In this document: piece by piece, positions 1 through 7,748 of the stretch
Numbering within the stretch: the stretch's first letter is position 1
How the letters are laid out: every line of letters starts with the position of its first letter
Assembly (NCBI GenBank): GCA_963703125.1
Contig: OY969790.1
Coordinates: 3,286,001 to 3,350,000, forward strand
Source: MFD04716-140 sp963703125
Lineage (GTDB): Bacteria > Bacteroidota > Bacteroidia > Flavobacteriales > Flavobacteriaceae
Direction of reading: 5' to 3'
Length of the DNA stretch: 64,000 nucleotides
Translations under genes and position numbers: made by a program
The notes under the pieces: generated by a model
Told to the model about the DNA's origin: nothing
Seen by the model: only the letters and a program-made list of their open reading frames with translations
Database searches by the model: none

Positions 1-290
1 TATCTTTTATTTGGGTACCGGTGGCCGTAATCATACATAACTGCTGCACTAAACGCAGTTCCATTATTTTGACCTGAACAATTCCATTTGATTTTTTTCT
101 TTTTCCAATAAACCTTACGAATCATCATAAGCGGCTTAAAATCAAATCGATAAAATTGAAACCCTGAACCGAAATGTACGAAAAAGGGAAGTATCTTTTA
201 TCGAAACCAGGCGATAGCCTCCTTTTTTATTAAAATAGCAAAGTTCAAAACATTTCGATAATTTTAGGGGTACAATCAATACCTCATAGA

Positions 291-1535
291 ATGAAAAAAG
301 CAGGTGCTTTCAGGTTGGCAGTGTTCATGGTATCATGGCTTGCCTTTTTACCGTGCCATTCCCAATCTACTTCGGAAACAGAAGTGTTGGCACTTATCGG
401 CGCCAAAATTTATACGGAGCCTTTTGGGACTGTGATCGCTGATGGTGTCGTCTTGGTAAAGGATGGAAAAATACTCGAAGTCGGTACCGGACAGCAAGTA
501 AGGATACCTTCCGATGCCAGGCAAATGGATTGCAAGGGTCTGGTTATGATGTCGGGATTCTGGAACTGCCACGTTCATTTTATGGAGCCACAATGGGAGG
601 CTGCCGACCGTATTCCCGCTGAAAAATTGCAAGGGCAAATGCAAACCATGTTGACCCGCTATGGGTTTACCTATGCGTATGACCTGGCTACGTTGGACCT
701 TGACAATCTGTTGAAATTACGGGGTCGGATCGAAAGCGGGGAAGTAAAGGGCCCTACTATTTTTACCGCCGGGATTCCCTTTACACCGCCCGGCGGGAGT
801 CCATTTTACATTGCCCCGCTTAAATTGCCCGAACTTGCAACCCCTAAGGAAGCTGTTGATTATGTAAACCATCAGCTTGAACTTGGTGCCGATGCGATCA
901 AACTATGGTTCGCCTCGCCCGACGGTAAAAAAGTGGTCCCCATGCCATTGGAAATCGTGAAGGCCGCAACGGAGACCGCACACAAAAAAGGCAAGTTGGT
1001 TTTTGCCCATCCCACCAATTTATTGGGAGCGGACATCGCCAGTAAAGGCGGTGTAGATGTTCTTGTGCATGTAGCTGCAGATGATAGAAAGGATTGGAGC
1101 GATGAAACCCTAACGGCGATGCTCACCTCTAAAATGGCCCTTATCCCAACCTTAAAATTGCACAAATGGGAATTGGAACGTGCGGACCAATCAGCTGAAA
1201 ATAATCCGTTGTTGAACACGGCACTGCAACAGGTGCGCTCCTATAACCTATATGGAGGGCAGATCCTTTTTGGGACCGATGTCGGTTATATGTCCGATTA
1301 TTCCCCGGAAGACGAATATGTGCTGATGGCCAAGGCCGGGATGAACTACCTCCAAATATTGGCTGCCTTGACGACGAACCCTGCCAAGCGATTTGGGCTG
1401 GAAACGCAAACGGGAAAAATTGCAAAGGGTATGAATGCGGATCTGGTGCTCTTATCCGTAGATCCGGCTGTGGATAGTAGCGGTTTTGCGAAGATAAAAT
1501 ACACCCTTCACCACGGAAAAATAATTTTTCAGTGA
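291..1535 (+). CDS. Secreted amidohydrolase, imidazolonepropionase-like
   Basis: The 414-aa protein starts with a signal peptide (residues 1 to about 25, cleavage near CHSQ) followed by a composite amidohydrolase fold. Visible metal ligands are the HVH pair at residues 94-96, an Ile-Lys-Leu strand that may carry the carboxylated lysine, later histidines in FAHP and LVHV, and an aspartate in the FGTD motif. Family members are metal-dependent hydrolases of cyclic amides or dipeptides; the substrate here is unknown, and the location is inferred to be periplasmic or outer-membrane. The last 47 codons lie in a direct repeat whose second copy is at 2781-2924. Before the VIT insertion the gene was probably directly convergent with the antiporter now ending at 2958. 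Confidence 0.85.
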   Translation: MKKAGAFRLAVFMVSWLAFLPCHSQSTSETEVLALIGAKIYTEPFGTVIADGVVLVKDGKILEVGTGQQVRIPSDARQMDCKGLVMMSGFWNCHVHFMEPQWEAADRIPAEKLQGQMQTMLTRYGFTYAYDLATLDLDNLLKLRGRIESGEVKGPTIFTAGIPFTPPGGSPFYIAPLKLPELATPKEAVDYVNHQLELGADAIKLWFASPDGKKVVPMPLEIVKAATETAHKKGKLVFAHPTNLLGADIASKGGVDVLVHVAADDRKDWSDETLTAMLTSKMALIPTLKLHKWELERADQSAENNPLLNTALQQVRSYNLYGGQILFGTDVGYMSDYSPEDEYVLMAKAGMNYLQILAALTTNPAKRFGLETQTGKIAKGMNADLVLLSVDPAVDSSGFAKIKYTLHHGKIIFQ

Positions 1536-1636
1536 GCCCAAAAAGCTGGGATTTTGCGGTCTCGTATAATTAGGAAGTACCTTTCTCTGTTGATGAATTA
1601 AGCGTCTCGTTCACTTTTTCAAAATCTTCGGGACTA
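1392..1636. repeat. Direct repeat copy A (about 245 bp) left of the VIT segment
   Basis: The segment covers the last 48 codons of the amidohydrolase, a short spacer and 67 bp matching the 3' end of the antiporter gene. It recurs at 2781-3024. I count 11 substitutions over the 144-nt amidohydrolase part. The spacer just after the stop differs by a small indel, and the final ~85 bp are identical. The copies are in the same orientation and bracket 1637-2780. Confidence 0.92.
1570..1636 (-). pseudogene. 3' fragment of the cation/proton antiporter gene
   Basis: Read on the minus strand this 67-bp piece encodes the last 21 residues of the antiporter (ending STEKGTS) and its stop codon, identical to 2958-3024. 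It has no upstream coding sequence because copy A breaks off at 1636. It is a by-product of the duplication that flanks the VIT gene and is not expected to be expressed. Confidence 0.85.
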
Positions 1637-1709
1637 ATCGTAATTTATGTATGTCATTTCTGTTTTTAATATTGGAATACATGAATCCAAAGCATTTGCC
1701 AACGTTCCA

Positions 1710-1739
1710 TTTGTCTTTTAAATCTTATATGTATCTTCG
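1710..1739 (+). promoter_or_regulatory. Possible promoter of the VIT-family gene
   Basis: TTTG at 1710-1713 and TATCTTCG at 1732-1739 (7 of 8 to the Bacteroidota TAnnTTTG element) are 18 bp apart. They lie inside the inserted segment, so the transporter may have travelled with its own promoter. The prediction is from pattern only. Confidence 0.4.
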
Positions 1740-1825
1740 ATACACCACAATTTAAAATCCGGAACTTCACTGAGTATAGCAGGGCGTAACGCGTAATTTT
1801 AAAATAACCGATCAATAACAAGACA

Positions 1826-2527
1826 ATGATAACAATTGACAATTATTTGGACAGCCATTATATTCACCGGAGCAACTGGTTGAGAGCAGCTGTTCTTGGA
1901 GCGAATGATGGGATAATTTCTATTTCAAGTCTTGCAATTGGGGTAGCTGCGGCAAGTTCAACGAGAGAGCCGATTGTTTTAGCGACAGTAGCAGGACTTG
2001 TTGCAGGTGCCTTATCCATGGCGGCTGGTGAATATGTTTCGGTGAGTTCGCAAACGGATACTGAAAAGGCGGATATTGAAAGAGAAATTAAGGAACTTAA
2101 AGAAATGCCCAAAGAAGAGCTTACTATTTTGGCTCAAATCTATGAAAAACGTGGCTTGAGAAAAGAAACTGCCATGCAAGTAGCGATTGAATTGACTGAA
2201 AAGGATGCCCTAGGAACGCATATAAGAGATGAATTAGGCATCAACGAAATAAGTCAAGCAAATCCCATACAAGCTGCTTTGGCGTCAGGAACCTCCTTCA
2301 CTGTAGGTGGAGTATTACCGCTCTTAGTTGTCCTTTTTGCAACTTTTAAAGGAATGGAGTATTGGTTGTACGGTTTTACGATAATTTTCCTAATCATTTT
2401 AGGGGCGATATCTGCAAAAACAGGTGGTTCAAGCATTAAAAAAGCTGTCTTGCGAATTACCATTTGGGGAACAATCGCTATGGTACTTTCTGCGTTGGTT
2501 GGTTACCTCTTTGGAGTAAATATTTAA
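1826..2527 (+). CDS. VIT1/CCC1-family Fe2+/Mn2+ transporter
   Basis: A 233-aa membrane protein with the VIT-family N-terminus: RAAVLGANDGIIS leads into the first membrane helix, and the second helix ends in the AGEYVSVSSQTDTEKAD stretch. A charged cytoplasmic region (residues about 75-140, rich in Glu/Lys, the usual metal-binding domain) precedes three C-terminal helices (about 155-175, 178-198, 208-230). Family members move Fe2+ or Mn2+ out of the cytosol or into stores; direction and metal are inferred only. The gene sits alone between two copies of a ~245-bp direct repeat, so it appears to be a recent acquisition at this site. Length and ends look intact. Confidence 0.88.
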   Translation: MITIDNYLDSHYIHRSNWLRAAVLGANDGIISISSLAIGVAAASSTREPIVLATVAGLVAGALSMAAGEYVSVSSQTDTEKADIEREIKELKEMPKEELTILAQIYEKRGLRKETAMQVAIELTEKDALGTHIRDELGINEISQANPIQAALASGTSFTVGGVLPLLVVLFATFKGMEYWLYGFTIIFLIILGAISAKTGGSSIKKAVLRITIWGTIAMVLSALVGYLFGVNI

Positions 2528-2780
2528 TTCTTAAAATACAATACTATTAACTGACCACATTGCCATTTAGGGGTAAATAATGTTCCTATTGAAGGGGGGG
2601 TAATTTTAATGATTGCAGGACTTATATCAAAATCAGAAGCTGTTAATGGACAGCGTTTATGATTTTTATTCTCTGCTCTTGCACTGCACCACTAACACTC
2701 GTATTTTACCATTGCTGAAACTATTTGGAGTTTCTATGAGTTAAATAATGGTTCGCTCCCGACCCAGTATCTGTAATCAC
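2528..2780. other. Non-coding tail of the inserted segment
   Basis: No convincing gene. A 17-codon open frame beginning near 2610 (MIAGLISKS...) looks like a remnant or chance frame. A G7 run lies near 2595. The stretch ends exactly where direct repeat copy B starts. Confidence 0.5.
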
Positions 2781-2924
2781 TTTGGGCTGGAAACGCAAAC
2801 CGGAAAGATTGCAAATGGCATGAATGCGGATCTGGTGCTCTTATCCGTAGATCCGGCTGTGGATATCAACGGTTTTGCGAAGGTAAAATACACCCTGTAC
2901 CATGGAAAAATAATTTTTCAGTGA
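2781..2924 (+). pseudogene. 3' fragment of an amidohydrolase gene
   Basis: This 48-codon in-frame piece ends with a stop and matches the C-terminus of the amidohydrolase at 291-1535. It carries amino-acid changes such as AKG to ANG, DSSG to DING and LHHG to LYHG. It has no start or upstream domain. The replacement pattern suggests a separate allele rather than a fresh copy of the neighbouring gene. Confidence 0.85.
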
Positions 2925-3024
2925 GCCCAAAATTTGGGATTTTGCGGTCTCGTATAATTAGGAAGTACCTTTCTCTGTTGATGAATTAAGCGTCTCGTTC
3001 ACTTTTTCAAAATCTTCGGGACTA
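2781..3024. repeat. Direct repeat copy B (about 244 bp) right of the VIT segment
   Basis: Second copy of 1392-1636. It holds a diverged amidohydrolase 3' end, the spacer, and the genuine 3' end of the antiporter gene. The divergence is confined to the amidohydrolase side and the spacer, as expected if the copies were recombined from two related alleles with a crossover near the stop codon. Confidence 0.92.
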
Positions 3025-4439
3025 TCGGCAAGTACCATGAGAGCGTCATTTGCTTCCAATCGGGTCGAGCCGCCCGGGCGAATATAGGCCTCGTTTCGTC
3101 TGATCATCACAATAAAGGCGGACTTTGGAAAATGCAGGTCCACAATCCTCTTGTTTACGGCCTGGAAACCGGGCAGGATTTGAAATTCTTGCAGGGACGA
3201 TTGCGGGAGTTCCAAAATGAGCTTGTCAATTTCCGTAATCTTTTTCGCTTTTTCGGGCAGTGCCACACCCAACCATTTTGCGACTATGGACAAGGTAGTT
3301 CCCTGAATAAGGACCGATGACACCGATATAAAGAATACGATATTGAAAATCATATTGGCCTTTTCTATGCCCGCCAAAAGGGGATAGGTGGCAAAAACAA
3401 TGGGAACGGCCCCACGCAGCCCTACCCACGAAATATAAAACCGTCTTCTCGTACGCATTTTAAAGAACATCAAGCTCAGAAAAACGCTCACAGGGCGGGC
3501 GACCAGGATCAGGAATACCGAAATGAGCAACCCTATGCCGAAATACGGGATTATTTGGGAAGGAAAAACAAGCAGCCCCAAGGTAAGGAACAGCACAATT
3601 TGCATGAGCCACGCCAACCCGTCGTACATTTTCAAGATGGTCTTCTTGTGAATAAGGTCTTGATTGCCCAAATAGACCGCACAAATGTAAATGGCAAGAA
3701 ACCCGTTGCCGCCGACAAAGTCGGTGGCGGAAAAGGTGATGAACATGAGGGCGATCACCAAAACGGGGTAAAGGCCCTCAAAGTCGAGTCTGATCCTATT
3801 GATGATGATCTTGCTGAGTTTGCCAAAACCAAAACCGGCGATACCGCCAAAAATCATTTGCTGCAGAAACAAGGGAATCACGGAGGCCAGGCTTTGGTCC
3901 TGGTTCACGACCAAGGTCAAAAACGCAATGGTGAGCACATACGCCATGGGATCGTTACTACCGCTTTCCAGCTCCAGGGTAGGGCGCAGGTTGGTCTTTA
4001 GGGCCAGGCTTTTTGACCGTAAAATGGAGAATACCGCCGCTGCATCCGTTGAGGACACAATAGATCCCAGGAGCATGCTTTCATAGATGGTAAAGTCGGT
4101 AACGAAATAAACGAACGTGCCCAGCGAAAGGGCGGTCAAAAGAACCCCCAAAGTAGACAGGACAAGCCCTTCTTTGAGAATGGGTTTTATAGACGTAAAA
4201 TTGGTGTCGAGACCCCCGGAAAACAGGATAAAGTTCAACGAAACAATGCCAATGAACTGGGCTATTTGCGGATTGTCAAAATTGATGCCGCCAATACCAT
4301 CGGAACCGGCCAGCATGCCAATGGCCAAAAAGAGCAACAACGTGGGCACGCCAAACTTATAGGAGGTCTTACCAACGATGATGCTTACAAAAAGCAATAG
4401 GGAGCCGACGAGGACGATGTTTTCAATGGTTAAATTCAT
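2958..4439 (-). CDS. CPA1-type cation (K+/Na+)/proton antiporter with TrkA-C domain
   Basis: A 493-aa protein with about 12 membrane helices (residues 5-390) of the Na+/H+ exchanger fold. The conserved SSTDAAAVFSIL and ESGSNDP segments are present; the Asp of the second is part of the ion-binding site in this family. Residues about 400-490 form a cytoplasmic TrkA-C (RCK-C) domain, an arrangement typical of the NhaP2/CvrA potassium-proton antiporters. The role is cytoplasmic pH and K+ or Na+ homeostasis. The gene ends in direct repeat copy B, so its final 22 codons are duplicated at 1570-1636. Ion specificity cannot be read from sequence alone. Confidence 0.88.
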   Translation of the reverse strand: MNLTIENIVLVGSLLLFVSIIVGKTSYKFGVPTLLLFLAIGMLAGSDGIGGINFDNPQIAQFIGIVSLNFILFSGGLDTNFTSIKPILKEGLVLSTLGVLLTALSLGTFVYFVTDFTIYESMLLGSIVSSTDAAAVFSILRSKSLALKTNLRPTLELESGSNDPMAYVLTIAFLTLVVNQDQSLASVIPLFLQQMIFGGIAGFGFGKLSKIIINRIRLDFEGLYPVLVIALMFITFSATDFVGGNGFLAIYICAVYLGNQDLIHKKTILKMYDGLAWLMQIVLFLTLGLLVFPSQIIPYFGIGLLISVFLILVARPVSVFLSLMFFKMRTRRRFYISWVGLRGAVPIVFATYPLLAGIEKANMIFNIVFFISVSSVLIQGTTLSIVAKWLGVALPEKAKKITEIDKLILELPQSSLQEFQILPGFQAVNKRIVDLHFPKSAFIVMIRRNEAYIRPGGSTRLEANDALMVLADSPEDFEKVNETLNSSTEKGTS

Positions 4440-4745
4440 TCTTTTTTTGCAATTGCCGCCTGCGCAAAGTTACTTTTTCCTATGGGTTCTGGTAACGGGC
4501 GACGCGATTGTTTTTAGGCCTTTTTTGAACAAAGGCGGATCAAGGATGAGAGGAGGAGTCGGTATGTGAAATTATTGCCGGGAACCCAAACAGCTATTGG
4601 GCAACTTTTGGAAATAGATTCCATACGGGACAGGAGCAAGTTATATTAAAAGAAAAAAGGTGCTTTAAGGCAAAAGGAAAATATTGAGTAACTTTAGAGA
4701 ACTGGACTAGGGCTTTTCATAGGACACGTTGTTGGCAACAGTTTT
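4440..4745. other. Intergenic region at the left edge of the AT-rich island
   Basis: No gene seen. The first ~120 bp would be the promoter side of the antiporter. Base composition drops towards the right. TTGTTGGCAAC at 4729-4739 resembles TTGTTGCTAAC at 7513-7523 on the other side of the two-gene island (9 of 11 matches). Confidence 0.5.
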
Positions 4746-5699
4746 TTAACTATTTTGCTTATTCATAAAAGTTACACATTTAACTAAATTATCTTCATCA
4801 TTGAAATAGTCAGAATTAAGATAAGATACATATCTTAATGAGAATCCTGCTTCTTGAATTTTGAACCTTTCCATAATTTCAACAAGATTTTTATCCGAAA
4901 CAGGCAAGTAAACTCCATATCCAAAATTTTGAACTTTAGTTTTTAAAACAAAAACCGCTTGAAAACCTTCAAAACCCTTTGTTGTGATTAGATGGACACC
5001 TTTGAATTTTTCAGTAAATTCAGATTGTTGAGACCAAAAACCTTGAGGATAAATATTATCATCTGGGTTTAACAATTGCTTTCTTACTATGTCATACGAT
5101 TTATTTAAAATTAGAGCATATCCATATTGTTCAAATGCTATTATATATGCTGATTTTAATAGAGCTATTTCAAATCTCTTAATATCCACTCGACTCATTG
5201 GAAATTGTAAATCAACAATGTCGTCCTTACCAGTTTTAGATACGTAATCCTTAAGTTTATTTGGGTTATTTACTTTTTCAAGATGAGTAATTGTCATTAC
5301 TCCCTTTTCATCTACGTTTAATATGCCTTGAACTTCAGTTCCATTATGTGTGATTTTAACTTTTGAACCAGTATTCGGTAAAAAAGACTTGATTCCGAGC
5401 TCATATAGTTTCTCAGCCAAGTGAAAGTCAATTTCGTGACCAAATTCATTGTTGCATTTTTTACACGTTAAAGTATTTGCTTTACCTCCAAGAGATTTGG
5501 GTGGTGCATCTTCAAGAGTTAAACAATTATCCAATGTTGTATCCAAATCATTTTCTGAAAATTGCTTTAAGCAAATAGGACAGATGAAAGTCTTATCAAA
5601 TTTCAAATCAATATCGTAAAGTTTAAGTTTAATTAAACGATGTAATTGATTTGAAAATTTGTCAAATAATTTTTGTCGTATTTCTTTTCCTTTTGCCAT
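4746..5699 (-). CDS. HNH-like (treble-clef) putative nuclease, partner of the DUF6119 gene
   Basis: A 317-aa protein. A zinc-type core is visible near the N-terminus: CPIC at residues 40-43, LTLEDAPPKSLGG at 61-72, CKKCNNEFGHEID at 79-91. This is the layout of a subgroup of HNH endonucleases in which the first catalytic His is commonly replaced (ED instead of EH), so nuclease activity is likely but unproven. Residues 100-317 have no domain I recognise. The ATG follows the stop of the upstream DUF6119 gene with no gap, so the two are almost certainly cotranscribed and coupled. The gene is far more AT-rich than the flanking chromosome. Defence function is inferred from company and sporadic character. 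Confidence 0.7.
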   Translation of the reverse strand: MAKGKEIRQKLFDKFSNQLHRLIKLKLYDIDLKFDKTFICPICLKQFSENDLDTTLDNCLTLEDAPPKSLGGKANTLTCKKCNNEFGHEIDFHLAEKLYELGIKSFLPNTGSKVKITHNGTEVQGILNVDEKGVMTITHLEKVNNPNKLKDYVSKTGKDDIVDLQFPMSRVDIKRFEIALLKSAYIIAFEQYGYALILNKSYDIVRKQLLNPDDNIYPQGFWSQQSEFTEKFKGVHLITTKGFEGFQAVFVLKTKVQNFGYGVYLPVSDKNLVEIMERFKIQEAGFSLRYVSYLNSDYFNDEDNLVKCVTFMNKQNS

Positions 5700-7481
5700 T
5701 TATAATTCTGAAATATCAAGGAGTTTGACTGGGAAATATGGTTGCATTTCCTTGATAGTTTGAATTATAGAATATTTAGCAATATTTGATTTGCTACTAT
5801 CTATTTTTTCCTTAATCGTTTTGCCTTTGTAATAGTTATTTTTAAAAGCCATTACGAAAATAACTTCCAATTCTTTACTTTTAATTCTACTTACAACATC
5901 TTTGACGTCAATTTTTTTCGTTTTATTTTTTTTGTTGTAGTACTTCAATGTTTTTCTCAAATATTGACTACCATCATTATTTTTAATATCATTTGACAGT
6001 CTTTTTGCGGAAAGAACAACTTGAATATACAACTCTCTCATTTTGGTATTAAAACCATTCTTTACGTGTACAAAATATATTTTATCATCTTTTAAGATAA
6101 GTATATCGCAAATTTCAATATTCTCTGTAATCCTTTTGTCAAGGACATAGTAGTTTTTTTCTGTATGAGTTAAATTGTAAAAGTCTTCATCTTTTCCATC
6201 TGGCCATTTATTTAGTAAATCCTCCTTTAGTTTATATTTTGAATAATATTCTAAAGCATCATTATTCATTAATTGAATAAATTTATCATCCAAGAAATAC
6301 CAATCTGTATCAATTCTAAAATATTTTTTTCCTAAATAGTCTATTTCTGCTATAACGTGGGAAAATAAATTAGCATAAGTAGCTATTTTGTCCGTTTCAT
6401 CTTTATAACCAATAATATTTAGAAGATATAGTTTTTTCTTAATCTCGAATTTCTTGGTTATATCTTCTGTCTTGTCAAAAATATGCTTCAAACTTTCTGT
6501 ATATAATTGACTTCTATCAGTAACTTCAATTATATCTTTTCTTGCATATTTAAATTTTATTTCAAAACGACTACATTCATAAAAAGATTCTAGACTTGAA
6601 GGATGTACAATTTCGATTATATCATTTTGTAAATATTTTACTCTATCAGGTGTCACATTTAGTAGGACATCATCAACAATCAAATCTTTTAAATACTCAT
6701 CCAAATTATTCAATAAATCATCTTCTCTAATTTTTTTAAATAAAGTTAATTGATGAAAATTTTTATCATTTTTAATTTGGTCAATGTCGATTATAAGTTC
6801 TTTTAAGTGACTATAATTTAATTTTTTTCTGATTGAAAAATATGAACCTACTTCCAGTATAGCTTTATTCTTGTCTAAAGAATACTTTTTAAAAATGGTT
6901 TTTTTAAGCTCGTCTCGGACTTCAAGTTTTATTTTAGTGGGAATTTCAGAATATTCTAATGTTTCGGATAATGTTTGGTTTAAATTATAAATATGTTTTT
7001 TTTGAGAAATATTACTTGCAATTCCTCTCGTATGTAATTCGATTAAAACATCTTCTGTAGGATTTGCGAAGTGTTGATAAATATCAACACCAAAACTAGT
7101 ATCAATATATTTTTTTATAACACTCATTCCACTACCACCAATTAGGCAATAAATTGCTGATTTATATTTTATAAATAGAACAAATGAAAATTCAGTTATT
7201 TTAAAATTTTGTTTTTCAACGAGTTCATCCGGCAGAAACAATTTCCAATAGAAGTTTTCTTTTGGTTGGTTATAACAATATGACCATAATTCAAAATCAT
7301 CTACTTTTGAGTAGGCTAGATATTCATCAACTCCTTCAAGGCTGTCGAATTTAGAATGTAATTTTTTAATATGATTATCCTTAATAACCTCAATAATCTC
7401 TTGAGAATTTTTGTCTTTAAATTCCCAATAACTCTTATTTAATAAGAATATTTTTAGATTAATTTTAGTGTTAGGTTTCAT
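5700..7481 (-). CDS. DUF6119 / TIGR04141-like sporadically distributed protein
   Basis: A 593-aa protein. It shows the family landmarks as I know them: a GGSGMS...SFGVDI segment (residues 115-133), corresponding to the glycine-rich loop followed by FGL, and a C-terminal ICDILI...VHVK segment (457-474) followed by a Gln in YIQVVLSA (about 487). D459, the HVK triad and that Gln resemble a PD-(D/E)xK nuclease core; this is inference. No signal peptide or membrane segment. First gene of a two-gene unit with the HNH-like gene (TAA directly followed by ATG). Base composition is strikingly low: 16 G/C of 60 at 6301-6360 against 31 of 60 at 8041-8100. The pair looks horizontally acquired, probably anti-phage or anti-plasmid, but no activity can be assigned. 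Confidence 0.72.
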   Translation of the reverse strand: MKPNTKINLKIFLLNKSYWEFKDKNSQEIIEVIKDNHIKKLHSKFDSLEGVDEYLAYSKVDDFELWSYCYNQPKENFYWKLFLPDELVEKQNFKITEFSFVLFIKYKSAIYCLIGGSGMSVIKKYIDTSFGVDIYQHFANPTEDVLIELHTRGIASNISQKKHIYNLNQTLSETLEYSEIPTKIKLEVRDELKKTIFKKYSLDKNKAILEVGSYFSIRKKLNYSHLKELIIDIDQIKNDKNFHQLTLFKKIREDDLLNNLDEYLKDLIVDDVLLNVTPDRVKYLQNDIIEIVHPSSLESFYECSRFEIKFKYARKDIIEVTDRSQLYTESLKHIFDKTEDITKKFEIKKKLYLLNIIGYKDETDKIATYANLFSHVIAEIDYLGKKYFRIDTDWYFLDDKFIQLMNNDALEYYSKYKLKEDLLNKWPDGKDEDFYNLTHTEKNYYVLDKRITENIEICDILILKDDKIYFVHVKNGFNTKMRELYIQVVLSAKRLSNDIKNNDGSQYLRKTLKYYNKKNKTKKIDVKDVVSRIKSKELEVIFVMAFKNNYYKGKTIKEKIDSSKSNIAKYSIIQTIKEMQPYFPVKLLDISEL

Positions 7482-7530
7482 ATTTTCATTTCAGTTCTGA
7501 ATTTTGTTCAAATTGTTGCTAACATATGAG

Positions 7531-7550
7531 TATACGTACCAGTACGTATA
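7531..7550. promoter_or_regulatory. Perfect 9-bp palindrome, candidate operator of the DUF6119-HNH pair
   Basis: TATACGTAC and GTACGTATA are perfect inverted repeats separated by CA, centred about 60 bp upstream of the DUF6119 start. A minus-strand TATGTTAG (7519-7526), 6 of 8 to the Bacteroidota -7 element, lies just downstream, so a protein bound to the palindrome would touch the promoter. The dyad may bind a dimeric repressor; no such regulator is encoded in the unit. Confidence 0.5.
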
Positions 7551-7694
7551 TTTCTTTTATATACGCCCGGTGTATTTACCTTTTAAAATAGGGGAGTGTT
7601 CAAATGCAAATCTGAGGAAAGCCAATATAAGCAAACTTCTTTAACTATTTCACTGTAAAAACCTTAGAAAAAATAGGGTTTTTATTTTTACCCT

Positions 7695-7719
7695 AAAAAA
7701 AGGCCCTCTTTTGAGGGCC
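7695..7719 (-). terminator. Rho-independent terminator of the amidohydrolase at 7749-9047
   Basis: GGCCCTC / GAGGGCC (7702-7708 and 7713-7719) form a perfect 7-bp stem with a TTTT loop. On the minus strand the stem is followed by a run of T (plus-strand A7 at 7695-7701), 30 nt beyond the stop codon. A second weaker TAGGGT/ACCCTA hairpin lies just beyond. Confidence 0.85.
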
Positions 7720-7748
7720 CTACTATTTTATGATAACGTGGTTAAATT

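Noticed and set aside
2600..2665. 17-codon open frame after the VIT gene
   Set aside because: Too short, no recognisable sequence and no sign of expression; kept only as a possible remnant.
3555..4086. Open frames on the plus strand antisense to the antiporter
   Set aside because: They lie wholly inside the well-supported antiporter gene and have no family-like features; third-position base bias of the real gene explains them.
7637..7650. Word AGCAAACTTCTTT shared with 45641-45655
   Set aside because: A 13-14-nt AT-rich match in two unrelated spacers, with no structure or spacing in common; likely chance.
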